Part shown: in pieces, positions 54,467 to 64,000 of the stretch
Position numbering within the stretch: position 1 is the stretch's first letter
How the letters are laid out: the number at the start of each line of letters is the position of its first letter
From: Haematococcus lacustris
Taxonomy: Eukaryota > Chlorophyta > Chlorophyceae > Chlamydomonadales > Haematococcaceae
NCBI GenBank assembly: GCA_030144725.1
Contig: JASKMD010000006.1
Coordinates: forward strand, 4,663,555-4,727,554
Length of the DNA stretch: 64,000 nt
Reading direction: 5' to 3'
Translations under genes and position numbers: made by a program
The notes under the pieces: model-generated
Told to the model about the DNA's origin: nothing
Seen by the model: only the letters and a program-made list of their open reading frames with translations
Database searches by the model: none

Positions 54467-55374
54467 CAGCCCTCTTGTCCCTCACTAGGGCCTCCATTTG
54501 AGGAAGTACCTACTAGCAGCCACTAACAGCCACTAACTAGACCCGACTCAAACAGTGTTATTGGGCTGTGTGGAGTAAACCCAGTGCACATGGCACGTGA
54601 GCCCGCCTACCACCTACACTATTGCCTGACCCGAGGGCTATGATGTAGAGTTGGCATGACAAAACATGCACTAATTGTAAGCTGATGACAGCTCAAATGG
54701 GGGGGCACACACTACTGTGCCTCAGCAGGCTGCTGCTGCTCCTGGGCCTTGGGGGGCTTGTCTCGCAGCCGCTTGTAGCCCATGCCAGGGTACTCCTTGC
54801 CCTTGGCTGGCAGAGCTCCCTGGTCTGGCCAGTAGCACAGCTCCAGCGGCCGCCACCTGCTCTCCCCAATGCGCTGCATGTTGAGCGCTGCATTGCAGTC
54901 CCTGTCCAGCCACCTGGCCTGAGCCACAGTCTGACTCGGAGTCAGAGTTAGTGTCAAACTCCATGTTGGCAGTCTGGGCAGGTGCTGGCTGGGCAGGGGC
55001 CCGTGGGGGTAGGGGGTAAGGGGGGGAACATCAGGGGGTTGGGGGGGCTGCACGGCTGTAGGCTGAGGGGCGCTGGGGAAGCCTGGGGTAGGGTAGCCCA
55101 CCAGGCAGGTGAGAAAAATGCGCAAGACAAACAATGAAGCGATCACGCGGAGCTGGGAGTGGATTTCAGCCCGCAGCCGGAGGTGCTCCCGCAGCTTGCG
55201 CCTCGTCTTCTTGCAGCCGCGCAGCACTGCGCCCCCTACTTGACAGCCTGCATCAGCATGCTCACAGGAGGCTGCTAGCCTGCTGACAGGGGTTTCTAGG
55301 CAGCTGCGGGAACAGCATCCAAGGCAAGCTTCATGAGAGGAGCCCGTACCCAAGAGCTGGACACAGTTTTGCAT
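54467..55374 (-). mobile_element. Fanzor-linked repeat with TnpB/Fanzor-like fragment, copy E
   Basis: Read on the minus strand, a 220-codon open frame (55374-54712) ends with [19 protein letters not shown] and the conserved tail [18 protein letters not shown], then the shared 3' flank and the block ending GTGAGGGACAAGAGGGCTG at 54467. The N-terminal part of the frame (Cys/Arg-rich, then Pro-rich) does not resemble TnpB and may be host sequence fused by insertion. This copy and F show the undisturbed element. Confidence 0.6.
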
Positions 55375-56771
55375 CTGTGCTTTCAGATGAGTGTGGGGGG
55401 TATGTCAGCTCAGGCTAGAGGTAGCGTGGGCCAGGGGCCCACGGCCCCACCATTGCGTTGATGCGCGTCTACAAGCTGGCAGAGCAACACGTGCACGGGA
55501 CCGGGACATGTTTTCCGGCAAGCGCCGTTTGCCGGTGCTATCCCGATGTCAGCGCAACGAGGGCAGCGCACCTGCACACACGCTTCAGCGATTCCAAGAC
55601 GTCAACAGGGGAGCAGGCAGACGAGGCTGTGTGTATGAAGAGTCCCGCGGGAAGGTTGAGCGCAGGCCACAAAGTATACTGTAGTCAGACCTGACGGATG
55701 CGCCTAGCTCCTTGCTCAATTGCAGTCGCACATTGCCACTCCGTTCCTCAAAAGACAGCGTAAACGCATCAAATAAAAGGTGGATGCTCATTAATGCTGA
55801 GAGCATCTTTGCAGCTTTTCGTGTTCATACATTGCATACAGGGTTCGTGCTATCCATCAAAAACACGGCCGTCCGCACTGAAAGCGGGCATTCCCTTAAG
55901 CTTTTGAGGTTTCTTTACTCGACTACTTCAATACTCGATCTGCTCAACGAGCGGAAAGGTAAATGAACAGAAACCATCCCCTTCCCCCACCCCTGTTCGT
56001 GTATCAAGACGATACATGGCTTTGTGTCGCTGATTGATGCGCGATGTGCTTGCAATGGCAATGAGGTGATGCGGCGAATGTAAGGACAAGCAGGTGGAGA
56101 CAACATGTTGGACAGCTGCAGCATCCTACCGCATTGGTGGGCGCCTACGTTTGTCACGTGACTGATGACATATTCACTGACACGCAGAATTGATCAGGCA
56201 CTGCTAGTCAGACATAGCGCAAGTAGCTCTGGCTACCGGGACGTGATGCTCGCAACCCCACAATGGTGCACCCTCACGCTGGCACTACTGTCAGTCGCGT
56301 GCACCCAGGCTTTCCCCATCTGCCTCATCCCCAATCCAGGGTAGGGACCCGGTGTAGCTACCCAGCATCGCTGATTCCTCTAACTGGCGCACTCGCATCG
56401 CCGGACATGGCATCACAGGTTTTCAGAATGCACGCCTGGTGCGCCGCCCTCTACCTTCAAAGGGTGGGACGTTGACCTCGTCAGGTGCGAGCCCTGCCGG
56501 TGTTGAGCAAGCGTGCAAGCCGAACATGTGCCCTACCATGTTCGTTGTAGGTGGATCGCGAGCAATTCTGCTAATTGGACCGAGGTGCACTCCGAGCTGT
56601 CAATGACCTTATTCTGCTGCCCTGATGGCAAGCATGTGTTCCGGGCCAGCTGCTTTTATCCACATGGGTGCATTATGTGCCCATAGCTGTGCAGGTGCAT
56701 GCTGCCTGCGGTTTGGGTGAAGGGATAGCCTGGTGCAGGGGCCTTCCTGCGCGGGCCTTCCTGTGTGCAGG
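55375..56771. other. Region upstream of the receptor exons
   Basis: It probably contains unrecognised 5' exons of the receptor. An open stretch at 55789-55964 (AESIFAAFRVHTLHTGFVLS) fits no family I know. About 40 bp at 56578-56620 (GACCGAGGTGCACTCCGAGC...) nearly repeats 60285-60325. Confidence 0.35.
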
Positions 56772-59700
56772 TGCCAGACGGGCAGGTGGACACGTTTGAT
56801 GCAGACTCCCGGCGCTTTTCCTTTGTCTGTGGTACCCGGCTGTGGCAGTCAACCGTCAATCTCATGGCCAACAGCAGCCAGTGAGTGCGCATCAACAGAA
56901 ATAGTGGTCTTCGCAAAAGGAATGTGGCAAATCATGGCCGTGCCACTAACCTGCTTACTGTTCTTGCTACTTGCCTAACCCTCACCCTAACTTCAACCCT
57001 AACCCTACAGGGCTGCCTATCAGGAATGTGTGATAGGCTTGGGAGGCATCACCGTCACCACCCGTCGCATGGCCCAAGGCGCCCTTTTCTCCTACCCATA
57101 CCTGCGAACAGGTAACCTTCAGTTGCCTGTTTTTCACCTATCAGCGACTGGAGTGGGCAGGGTCACCCAGGAGCACAAATATCAGGCGAGCTATACCTGT
57201 AGAAGGCAGCAGCGCCCATGTTGGTGATGAACTCAATACCAGTTTCATATAGTTTGTGCATTACATTTACATAGCACATAATTCATGTAGTTAATGTGCT
57301 GCTGCGCCTTGTGTAGCTGTTGCTGTAAGCTTGCAAATACGTGCATTTCTGGCATTGCACTCCGCACCTCCAAACACCCAAGCAAAGCAAGCTGCAGGCA
57401 CCTGCACCACGCTCAATGTGCCCGCCCTGCCGCAGGTCTAGGTGTACTCATTGCTGCTGACACCACCACCACCGAGTATGACAAGTGTGAGTGAGCAGCG
57501 GTCAGGCTTACAAGGCATACAGCTGGCCATGTAACCTGGGTGGTCTTAAAGGGTGGCAACCAGCAGCTATGCCAGGGTATAAGATGCTTGCCAGTCACTG
57601 CAGCTGGCCAGCCTCCACTCTGCCTGCTTGCCCTGACTGCTTGCCTGGTGCAGGGGCCTTCCTGCGCCCCTTCAGCAGCGGCGTGTGGATAGCAGTCGTG
57701 TGCACCGCGGTCATGATCCCCATCTTCCTATTCCTCATTGAGAACCTGACCCAGGTGAGGCCAGCCTGACAGGCAGGTGGGCGGGCGGGCGGGCGGGCAC
57801 GGGCGGGCGGGCGGGCACGGGCGGGCTGGCGGGCACGGGCGGGCGGGCGGGCACGGGCGGGCGGGCGGGCACGGGCGGGCGGGCGGGCACGGGCGGGCGG
57901 GCGGGCACGGGCGGGCGGGCGGGCACGGGCGGGCGGGCGGGCGGGCACGGGCGGGCGGGCGGGCACGGGCGGGCGGGCGGGCACGGGCGGGCGGGCGGGC
58001 ACGGGCGGGCGGGCGGGCACGGGCGGGCGGGCGGGCACGGGCGGGCGGGCGGGCACGGGCGGGCGGGCGGGCACGGGCGGGCGGGCGGGCACGGGCGGGC
58101 GGGCGGGCACGGGCGGGCGGGCGGGCACGGGCGGGCGGGCGGGCACGGGCGGGCGGGCGGGGCCCGAGCTGCAGTGAGGAGGTGCCTGCTCCCTGAGCTG
58201 TGTGCATGTGCTGTTGGCGATGCTTGCAGACTGGGCGGCTACCTGTGGGCATGAGCCTGCTGTCAGAATGGTGAGGAAGAAGGCTGGGGGTCCAGCACCA
58301 CCACCAGCCAGCTGCACGCCTGCCTAGCGCTGGTCCTTAAGGGGCGGGACAGCTGCTGCACCATTGTTTGGCGCACAGCAGACAAGTGTGCAAAGCCTGG
58401 GTTAGTTAGCTTGTCTGACTCGGCTGCAGGCGCCATGCAAGCTACTCCATGTTCCTCACCTGCTTCAACCTGCAAGTGAGCGGACATGAAAGGCCATACT
58501 GTGAGACGGCTACTTCCACTATGGATTTGGCACACTCAGCTAATCCCGCTTCTACTCTTGGAACTCCTGTATTGTAGTGGGCATCATACTGCCACCGCTG
58601 CCCCTGGTGCTGTTGCCTCTGCCTCAGGTGCTCGAGGTGCTGTCCTACCAATCACAGCTGCTGATTGTGGTGTTTGCCTTCTCCAACTTAATCCTCATCG
58701 CCTCCTACACCGCCAACTTGGCAGCCGTGTTGACGTCCTCAGCCACACGAACAGGCCTCAACACCCTGGCTGACCTGCGCGGCCTGCCAGTTCTCGCCCA
58801 TGGGCCTTACATGGACGACCTGGCAAAGAATTACCAAGTATATGCACAGCGCCTGGACTGGGAGGGGGATGCCACGTGGAATCAGGCAAGTTGCTGGTCC
58901 CATGTTGGCTCTCACAAAGCTTTGGTACACATGCGTGCTTCATGCATCATGCCATTCATTAGCAACCCAACCCCAGCTCCCCACGTTCGGCCGCCTTCTT
59001 GACCGATAGCATCATGCCCTCCCTTGCATCTGCCTGCCCGCCTGCCCTCCTGCCCGCCTGCCCCCCCGTCCGCCCACCCCCCCGCCCGGCGGCCTCCCTG
59101 CTGGCCGGCCTCCACAAGCATGTGGCCTGTGTCTGCGCTGGGCGCAGGTGAAGGCTAAGCTCCAGGCGGGCACCATCAGCGCCTACATCGAGGACCGGCC
59201 TGTGATGCAGTGGTACCTTCAGAACCAGAATGCGGTGCGGAGGCCTATCCCCACACGGGCCTGTCCACCGCCATCCTCACGGCTGCGTCCCTGACATCAC
59301 CATCTTGCTGGTGGCCCCTACTCAAAGCACATACTTCTTCAATACCCTCGCCTGATGCAGAATGAAAGAGTGAGGAGCTGATGAAGATAGGATGCTTGTT
59401 CTGTGTTGGCTGCAGGATTGCTCTCTGTCCATGACACAGGACACAAACGTTGGTCCCTTCGATTACGGTGCGTGCTATTTCTTTTCACATGCTGCATGGC
59501 AGTGGGTCGGGGCGGGTCGCCAGGCTAAGCCATAGAGAGGCCCAGCCCACCCACACTTGTCTGAGCAGGCCACCGAGGAAGAGGCCTCTGCAGGGACAAA
59601 GTGGAGCTGCATACGAGTGAGCGTGGCATTGTAGAACTGATGAGGCTGATCTTGCTGCTGCAGCAATGGCATTCCATCGCCTGTCGCCCCCCTCCCTGCT

Positions 59701-61255
59701 GGACGAGTTCAACGTGGGGGTTGTGGCTGCCCAGGTCAGTCGGCAGGCTATCAATGCTGGCTTACAGCTTCTACCTGATGCACTGCACCTTGTCACATGT
59801 GAGCAGAAGTACCTGTAAGAGCTAGCTGCCCTGCAAACTTCTATCGTGTGGCTGGTCGGAGTCTTTATGTTGGTCGGAGTCTCATGTGGCTGGTGTGACT
59901 GTGTCCAGCCCTCTTGTCCCTCACTAGGGCCTCCATTTGAGCCGGATCAGAAGTACCTACTAGCAGCCACTAACAGCCACTAACTGGACCCGACTCAAAC
60001 AGTGTTATTGGGCTGTGTGGAGTAAACCCAGTGCACATGGCACATGAGCCGCCTACCACCTACACTATTGACTGACCACGAGGGCAATGTGTAGAGTTGG
60101 CATGACAAAACATGCACTAGTTGTAAGCTGATGACAGCTCAACAAAGGGGGCACACACTACTGTACCTCAGCAGGCTGCTGCTGCTCCTGGGCCTTGGGG
60201 GGCTTGTCTCGCAGCCGCTTGTACCCCAGGCCAGGGTACTCCTTGCCCATGGCTTGCCCATGGCTAATTGGTGGTTGGGCCAGGGACCGAGGTGCAGTCC
60301 GAGCTGTCATTGGCCTTATTCTGCCAAGGACTTTAGTGACTGTGTCCAGCCTGGGTGCAGGCCGCCAACTACCTGAACATCCTGGAGTCACGCTACCTGG
60401 GCGTGTTGGGTGGTGGCTCATGTGGCGCTGCTGGCGGCTACAGCGCCTCCCTGCAGTTCAGCCAGGTGGGTCTCGTAAAACGCATCACAGGGACGTGAGT
60501 ACTTGGTGCCTGCTGCTTACTGACCTCGGGCTGTGCAGGTGGCTGGTCTGTGGATCATCATGGGCTCGGTGGCTGGCTTCGGCCTGCTGGGCGCTGCGTA
60601 TGGCGTGTGGTACCACCACGTGCACCGCGGTGAGGGCGACTTGTCCATAAAGACCCCCATGACGTCCCTGAAGCGGCTCAGCAAGAGGGTGGTGTCGCTG
60701 CACAGCAACAGTGTCCACGACATCTCAAACACGATGCGCCCTCGCTCCTTTGCGGGCACGGCCTTCACCGAGGGGTTCAGCGGCCATGGCCAGCCCACGA
60801 GCCTGCGCTCTGCCACTTCCGTCCCACTTGATGTCCCCGAAAGCAGCACTGGGCCATCGGTGCGGGACGGTGCGCGTGGCCAGGCCGACGTGACGATGAA
60901 CGCCACTCGCAGCGACCTATGCTTGAAGGCACCTGTCGGCGAAGCTAGCGTGTCGGCATGGCCGGTGAAAGGCGACAACCATCCGGCACCGCCCTGCCCG
61001 GGCGTCATGCAGACTCGCGTGGAAGCGATGCAGAGCAAGCTGAAGGCACCCAGCGCCCAGCCCGTCGCCCAGCCAAGGCCCCTTGCCACTTCACCACTTG
61101 CTGCCAAGCCCAGCAGCCCATTCGCCCCAAGCCCTGCAGCCCAAGCCCTCCCACGACAGGGATCAGGCAGCGTGGGCTCAAGTGGTTTTCCATGCAGCAC
61201 GAGCCCCAAGCCACCCAGTCAGCCCCCAGCCCTCGTCATGAGTGATGCAGATTGA
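56772..61255 (+). CDS. Ionotropic glutamate receptor-like channel, 5' end not resolved
   Basis: A ligand-gated cation channel of the GLR/iGluR family. Exons in order: VDTFDADSRRFSFVCGTRLW (56.77 kb), AAYQECVIGLGGITVTTRRM and FSYPYLRTG (57.01 kb, the ligand-binding S1 region before M1), LGVLIAADTTTTEYDK (57.44 kb), FSSGVWIAVVCTAVMIPIFL (57.65 kb, M1), a short pore-region candidate (58.43 kb), VLSYQSQLLIVVFAFSNLIL and SYTANLAAVLTSS (58.58 kb, M3 with the family signature SYTANLAA), LQAGTISAYIEDRPVMQWYL (59.15 kb, S2), LLDEFNVGVVAAQ (59.7 kb), YLNILESRYLGVLGGG (60.37 kb) and the last exon (60538-61255) with M4 (IIMGSVAGFGLLGAAYGVWY) and a long Ser/Pro-rich cytoplasmic tail ending in TGA. The amino-terminal domain and start are not identified. 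Confidence 0.85.
57777..58162. repeat. 18-bp tandem repeat (GGGCACGGGCGGGCGGGC)n in a receptor intron
   Basis: About 21 units starting right after the M1 exon donor. It is nearly pure G/C, and the minus-strand ORFs of Ala-Arg-Pro-Pro-Val/Ala repeats are artefacts. Confidence 0.95.
59906..60335 (-). mobile_element. Fanzor-linked repeat, copy F, inserted in a receptor intron
   Basis: It contains the same blocks as copy E from CAGCCCTCTTGTCCCTC to the conserved tail ([20 protein letters not shown], minus strand), truncated before the RDCNAALN motif. GTGACTGTGTCCAGCC lies at 59895-59910 and again at 60336-60351, flanking it as a target duplication of 11-16 bp (the last five bases are also element sequence). 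Confidence 0.75.
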
Positions 61256-62509
61256 GGAGTATCACTAGTAGATATGTATGCATACCTCTGCTCAGGGCAA
61301 GCCTCATCCCTTCTTCCCTCAAGCATGACTACCTGTGGGCAAGCGCAGCCGCTACGCAACCCGGGCCGACTCTCACATGATCACTATGCTGGCTCCCATG
61401 AAGGCAGGACTTGATGACATGGTAGTGTGAACATACTCCACTTTCATATGACTTCACTCCCGCATCACTCTCATTTCACTTCACTTCCATTATCACTACT
61501 GCTGCAACAGTGCCAAACGTGTGTTTCTTTTTTTGCATGCATGATCTTCTGAGTTGTACTTCGCCTTTTAATAAAGATAAGATTATACTGTTGAGACTGT
61601 CCAAATACTCAGCTAGGAAGGATGGTGGGTTTGTGTTTCTTTCTTCCATGTAGGATCATGTGAGACGTTATTTGCCCTTTACTTGTGATGAGATCATGCA
61701 GTGTCTAATGATTGGCTAAGTGAGGTGGAAATGTGATGAGATTGTTTTGTCGATGCTAGCTTCTTGACAAAGCCCAGCCATGCTATTCGTTTTGGGGACG
61801 TCTGGAGGCTTAGAAGCTTCACTGAGATGCTTCCGGTCCTGGAAGGTCGCTCTGGTTATAATGAGGACTGTTTTATTGATCAACTGGTAATTTGCCATAT
61901 TTTGGACGATGCATAGCATCAACATGGACACATACCCATGTCTCACTTTAGGTAGCACACACATACTCGGTACTCGGTACACACACATACTCAGTACTCG
62001 GTACACACACAAACGGATAAACTGCCCGATATCCCAGCATTCTGTCTAGTAGTTCCAGCCCCACTGTAACATCCCTGAAAAATGATATGTACCAAGTTCT
62101 AAGTCAAGATATTTAATTTTGCTCTGGCTAATTTCAGCGAATAGTACACATATCACACGCAAAGCGCTGGGCATTTCGCCACTACACACGAACCGGTAGT
62201 TGAAGAGCTGGCGCATACTGCTGCAACCCAGGTAAAAGTAGAGGTAGCGACACTCACAACTTGTGAATCACAAGGGAAACAACTGTAAATGTATATCGCT
62301 CTTGGTGGGGGGGTGGGGGTGAAAATGAGGCTGAAAGCATGAACTGATGAGAACTGACACGGGTAGAACGGATGAGATGCCACGAATGATGTGTCGCAGA
62401 ACCTGCTGGCCCACCCCAGTGTGTATGCCTAGCCTCAATTGTTGGCTGCAGCCTACAGGCCTGGACGGTTGGCAGTGGAGGCTGTTGTCAAGGTACCCGA
62501 GGCCCTTGG
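61256..62509. other. Receptor 3' UTR and spacer
   Basis: TGTAA at 62065-62069 is a candidate polyadenylation signal. A short tandem repeat (CACACACATACTCGGTACTC-like) lies at 61966-62012. No other gene is seen. Confidence 0.4.
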
Positions 62510-63085
62510 CAGCCCTCTTGTCCCTCGAGACGGCTGCTTCCACTATGTAGTGGGCACACTCAGCTGATTCCGCTTCTACTCTTGAAACTCCTGCATTGCA
62601 GTGGGCATGGTACTGCCACCGCTGCCCCTGGTGCTGTTGCCTCTGCCTCAGGTGCTTGAGGTGCTGTCCTACCAATCACAGCTGCTTATTGTGGTGTTTG
62701 CCTTCTCCAACTTGATCCTCATCGCCTCCTACACCGCCAACCTGGCAGCTGTGCTGACGTCTTCAGCCACAAGGACAGGCCTCAACACCCTGGCTGACCT
62801 TCGTGGGCTGCCAGTTCTCGCCCATGGGCCCTGCATGGACGACCTGGCTAAGAATTACCAAGTATATGCACAGCGCCTGGACTGGGAGGGGGATGCCACA
62901 TGGAATCAGGCAAGTTGCTGGTCCCATGCTGCCTCTTACAAAACCTTGGTACACATGCATACCTCACGCCTCATGCCACTCACTAATGACCCAACCCCAG
63001 CTCCCCGCATACGGCCGGTTTCTTGACCAACAGCATCATATACCCTCCTTTGCACCCGCCCGCCCGCCCGCCCGCCCAGTCCCCC
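62510..63085 (+). pseudogene. Duplicated receptor M3 exon with flanking intron
   Basis: 62527-63085 matches 58503-59060. The exon 62601-62909 is open throughout and encodes the same M3/SYTANLAA segment. I see only two protein changes (I to M in the third residue, Y to C in HGPYMDD), while several silent differences exist. No preceding or following receptor exon is recognisable here, so it is an isolated exon copy or the visible part of a poorly preserved paralogue. The copy is preceded by CAGCCCTCTTGTCCCTC (62510-62526), the end of the Fanzor-linked repeat. Confidence 0.8.
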
Positions 63086-64000
63086 CAGTGGCAGTCATGG
63101 CCCAAGCTGCTTGGTGACGCTCATGTCGTAGCAGCAGTTGCAGGTCACCATGGCTTGGGGAGGCTAGGTGGCCCGGTGCTGCCCGGTGCAGGCAGGTGAT
63201 AGCCAAGGCTTAGGCGCATGGGCAGAGCTCAAGCCATGTCCCTTGCACCTCGGCTTGTCATGGCTGCAGGTGGTGGGAAGTCGGTGGCTAATCCATTGTG
63301 TCGTCAACATCGTGTGCAAGGAAGTGTTGGCTGCAGGTATTCCGTGAGTTATTATCATGACGATGGCCAAGACCACATGCTTTCTAGGACAAGGTACAAG
63401 GGACAAAATACATGAACCATTGCATGCATGTTGTGTATGCAATGAGCTGGCATGGCTGATGCATGGCTGTCTATGGTTCGTCATCGCGTTTTCACGGCTG
63501 CTCATGGTGTCATGATAGGCTTTCGCCATGCTCCGCGCTTGACATGTTATGGCTGCTGGACGGAAATGGTACACATGCATGATCTATGTGATGTCAATGA
63601 TCATGCTGCAGATGACCACCCCATGGATAGGTGTTGCATTGTTAGGCCATGCTCGAATGATAAGCATTGATATGCATAGCTGGTTGCAATTGCACACAGG
63701 TCGGTACATGTTGCATGCGCGTATTACAGCTTGTAGCAGTGCTTTTTCCAATGCGTGGGAGTTGGGAGCTGGGAGCTGCATGACACTTTTTTGCATGGAG
63801 GCGTGGGAGCGGGAGCTGGGAGCTGGGAGCTCGAGCCAAAAACGGTGCATGCGGTCTCCATGCGGCTCCTCCGCGCTCCCGTTTCCAATGCTTGGAGATG
63901 GGAGCTAGGCATGCAGCCCCCATGTCCTGCGCATGTCCTCCCAAAAGGGCCTCCTGGCTCCAATGGATCCCATGCTGGGAGCCCAGTGGAGCCAGGCGCG
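63086..64000. other. Right-edge spacer
   Basis: No gene is recognised. Repeated GGGAGCTGGGAGCT units occur at about 63765-63835, and there are CATGCATG-rich stretches. Confidence 0.35.

Noticed and set aside
55712..55966. Possible exon AESIFAAFRVHTLHTG...
   Set aside because: Open and of lower GC than its surroundings, but matches no receptor domain or other family I know.
57595..58317. Ala-Arg-Pro-Pro repeat ORFs resembling a cell-wall protein
   Set aside because: They follow the 18-bp GC repeat in a receptor intron, on the strand opposite to the gene.

Overview
The window looks like nuclear DNA of a chlorophycean (volvocalean) green alga. Genes are broken into many short exons with GT-AG and a few GC-AG introns. 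The DNA is GC-rich and crowded with simple repeats, many of them inside introns. The proteins closely resemble plant and algal families. The repeat style and the many TnpB/Fanzor-like fragments remind me of Haematococcus, but I cannot confirm a species.

Layout. Positions 1-2155 (minus) carry a continuous reading frame that runs off the left edge. It encodes a signal-peptide-like N-terminus, a 2A-type ribosome-skipping motif (GDVEANPGP) and two Josephin-like cysteine-protease boxes, and is probably part of a mobile element or virus-derived polyprotein. After a gene-poor stretch (2156-5359) come two minus-strand genes: a cytochrome-b5 front-end fatty acid desaturase (11241-5360) and the COPII coat subunit Sec31 (23612-13911). 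A repeat and transposon cluster follows (about 23.9-32.2 kb). It holds a Fanzor-linked repeat interrupted by two nested insertions, two minisatellite arrays in opposite orientation sharing one 10-bp core, and two long pentanucleotide arrays. A Ty3/gypsy chromovirus lies at 32207-38339, with near-identical 209-bp LTRs, an intact 5-bp target duplication and three in-frame stops. Next comes the best-preserved TnpB/Fanzor-like fragment (38.8-39.4 kb). The plus strand then carries AMP deaminase (40071-53857) and an ionotropic glutamate-receptor-like channel (about 56.77-61.26 kb). One exon block of that channel is duplicated at 62.5-63.1 kb.

The four host genes belong to unrelated processes: lipid desaturation, ER export, purine nucleotide balance and ion conduction. 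They do not form a pathway. What links the window is mobile DNA. At least six copies of one TnpB/Fanzor C-terminal sequence are scattered between and inside the genes, and their associated repeat lies at the junction of the duplicated receptor exon. Exon boundaries below come from splice-consensus reading and remembered family alignments, so they are approximate unless stated.
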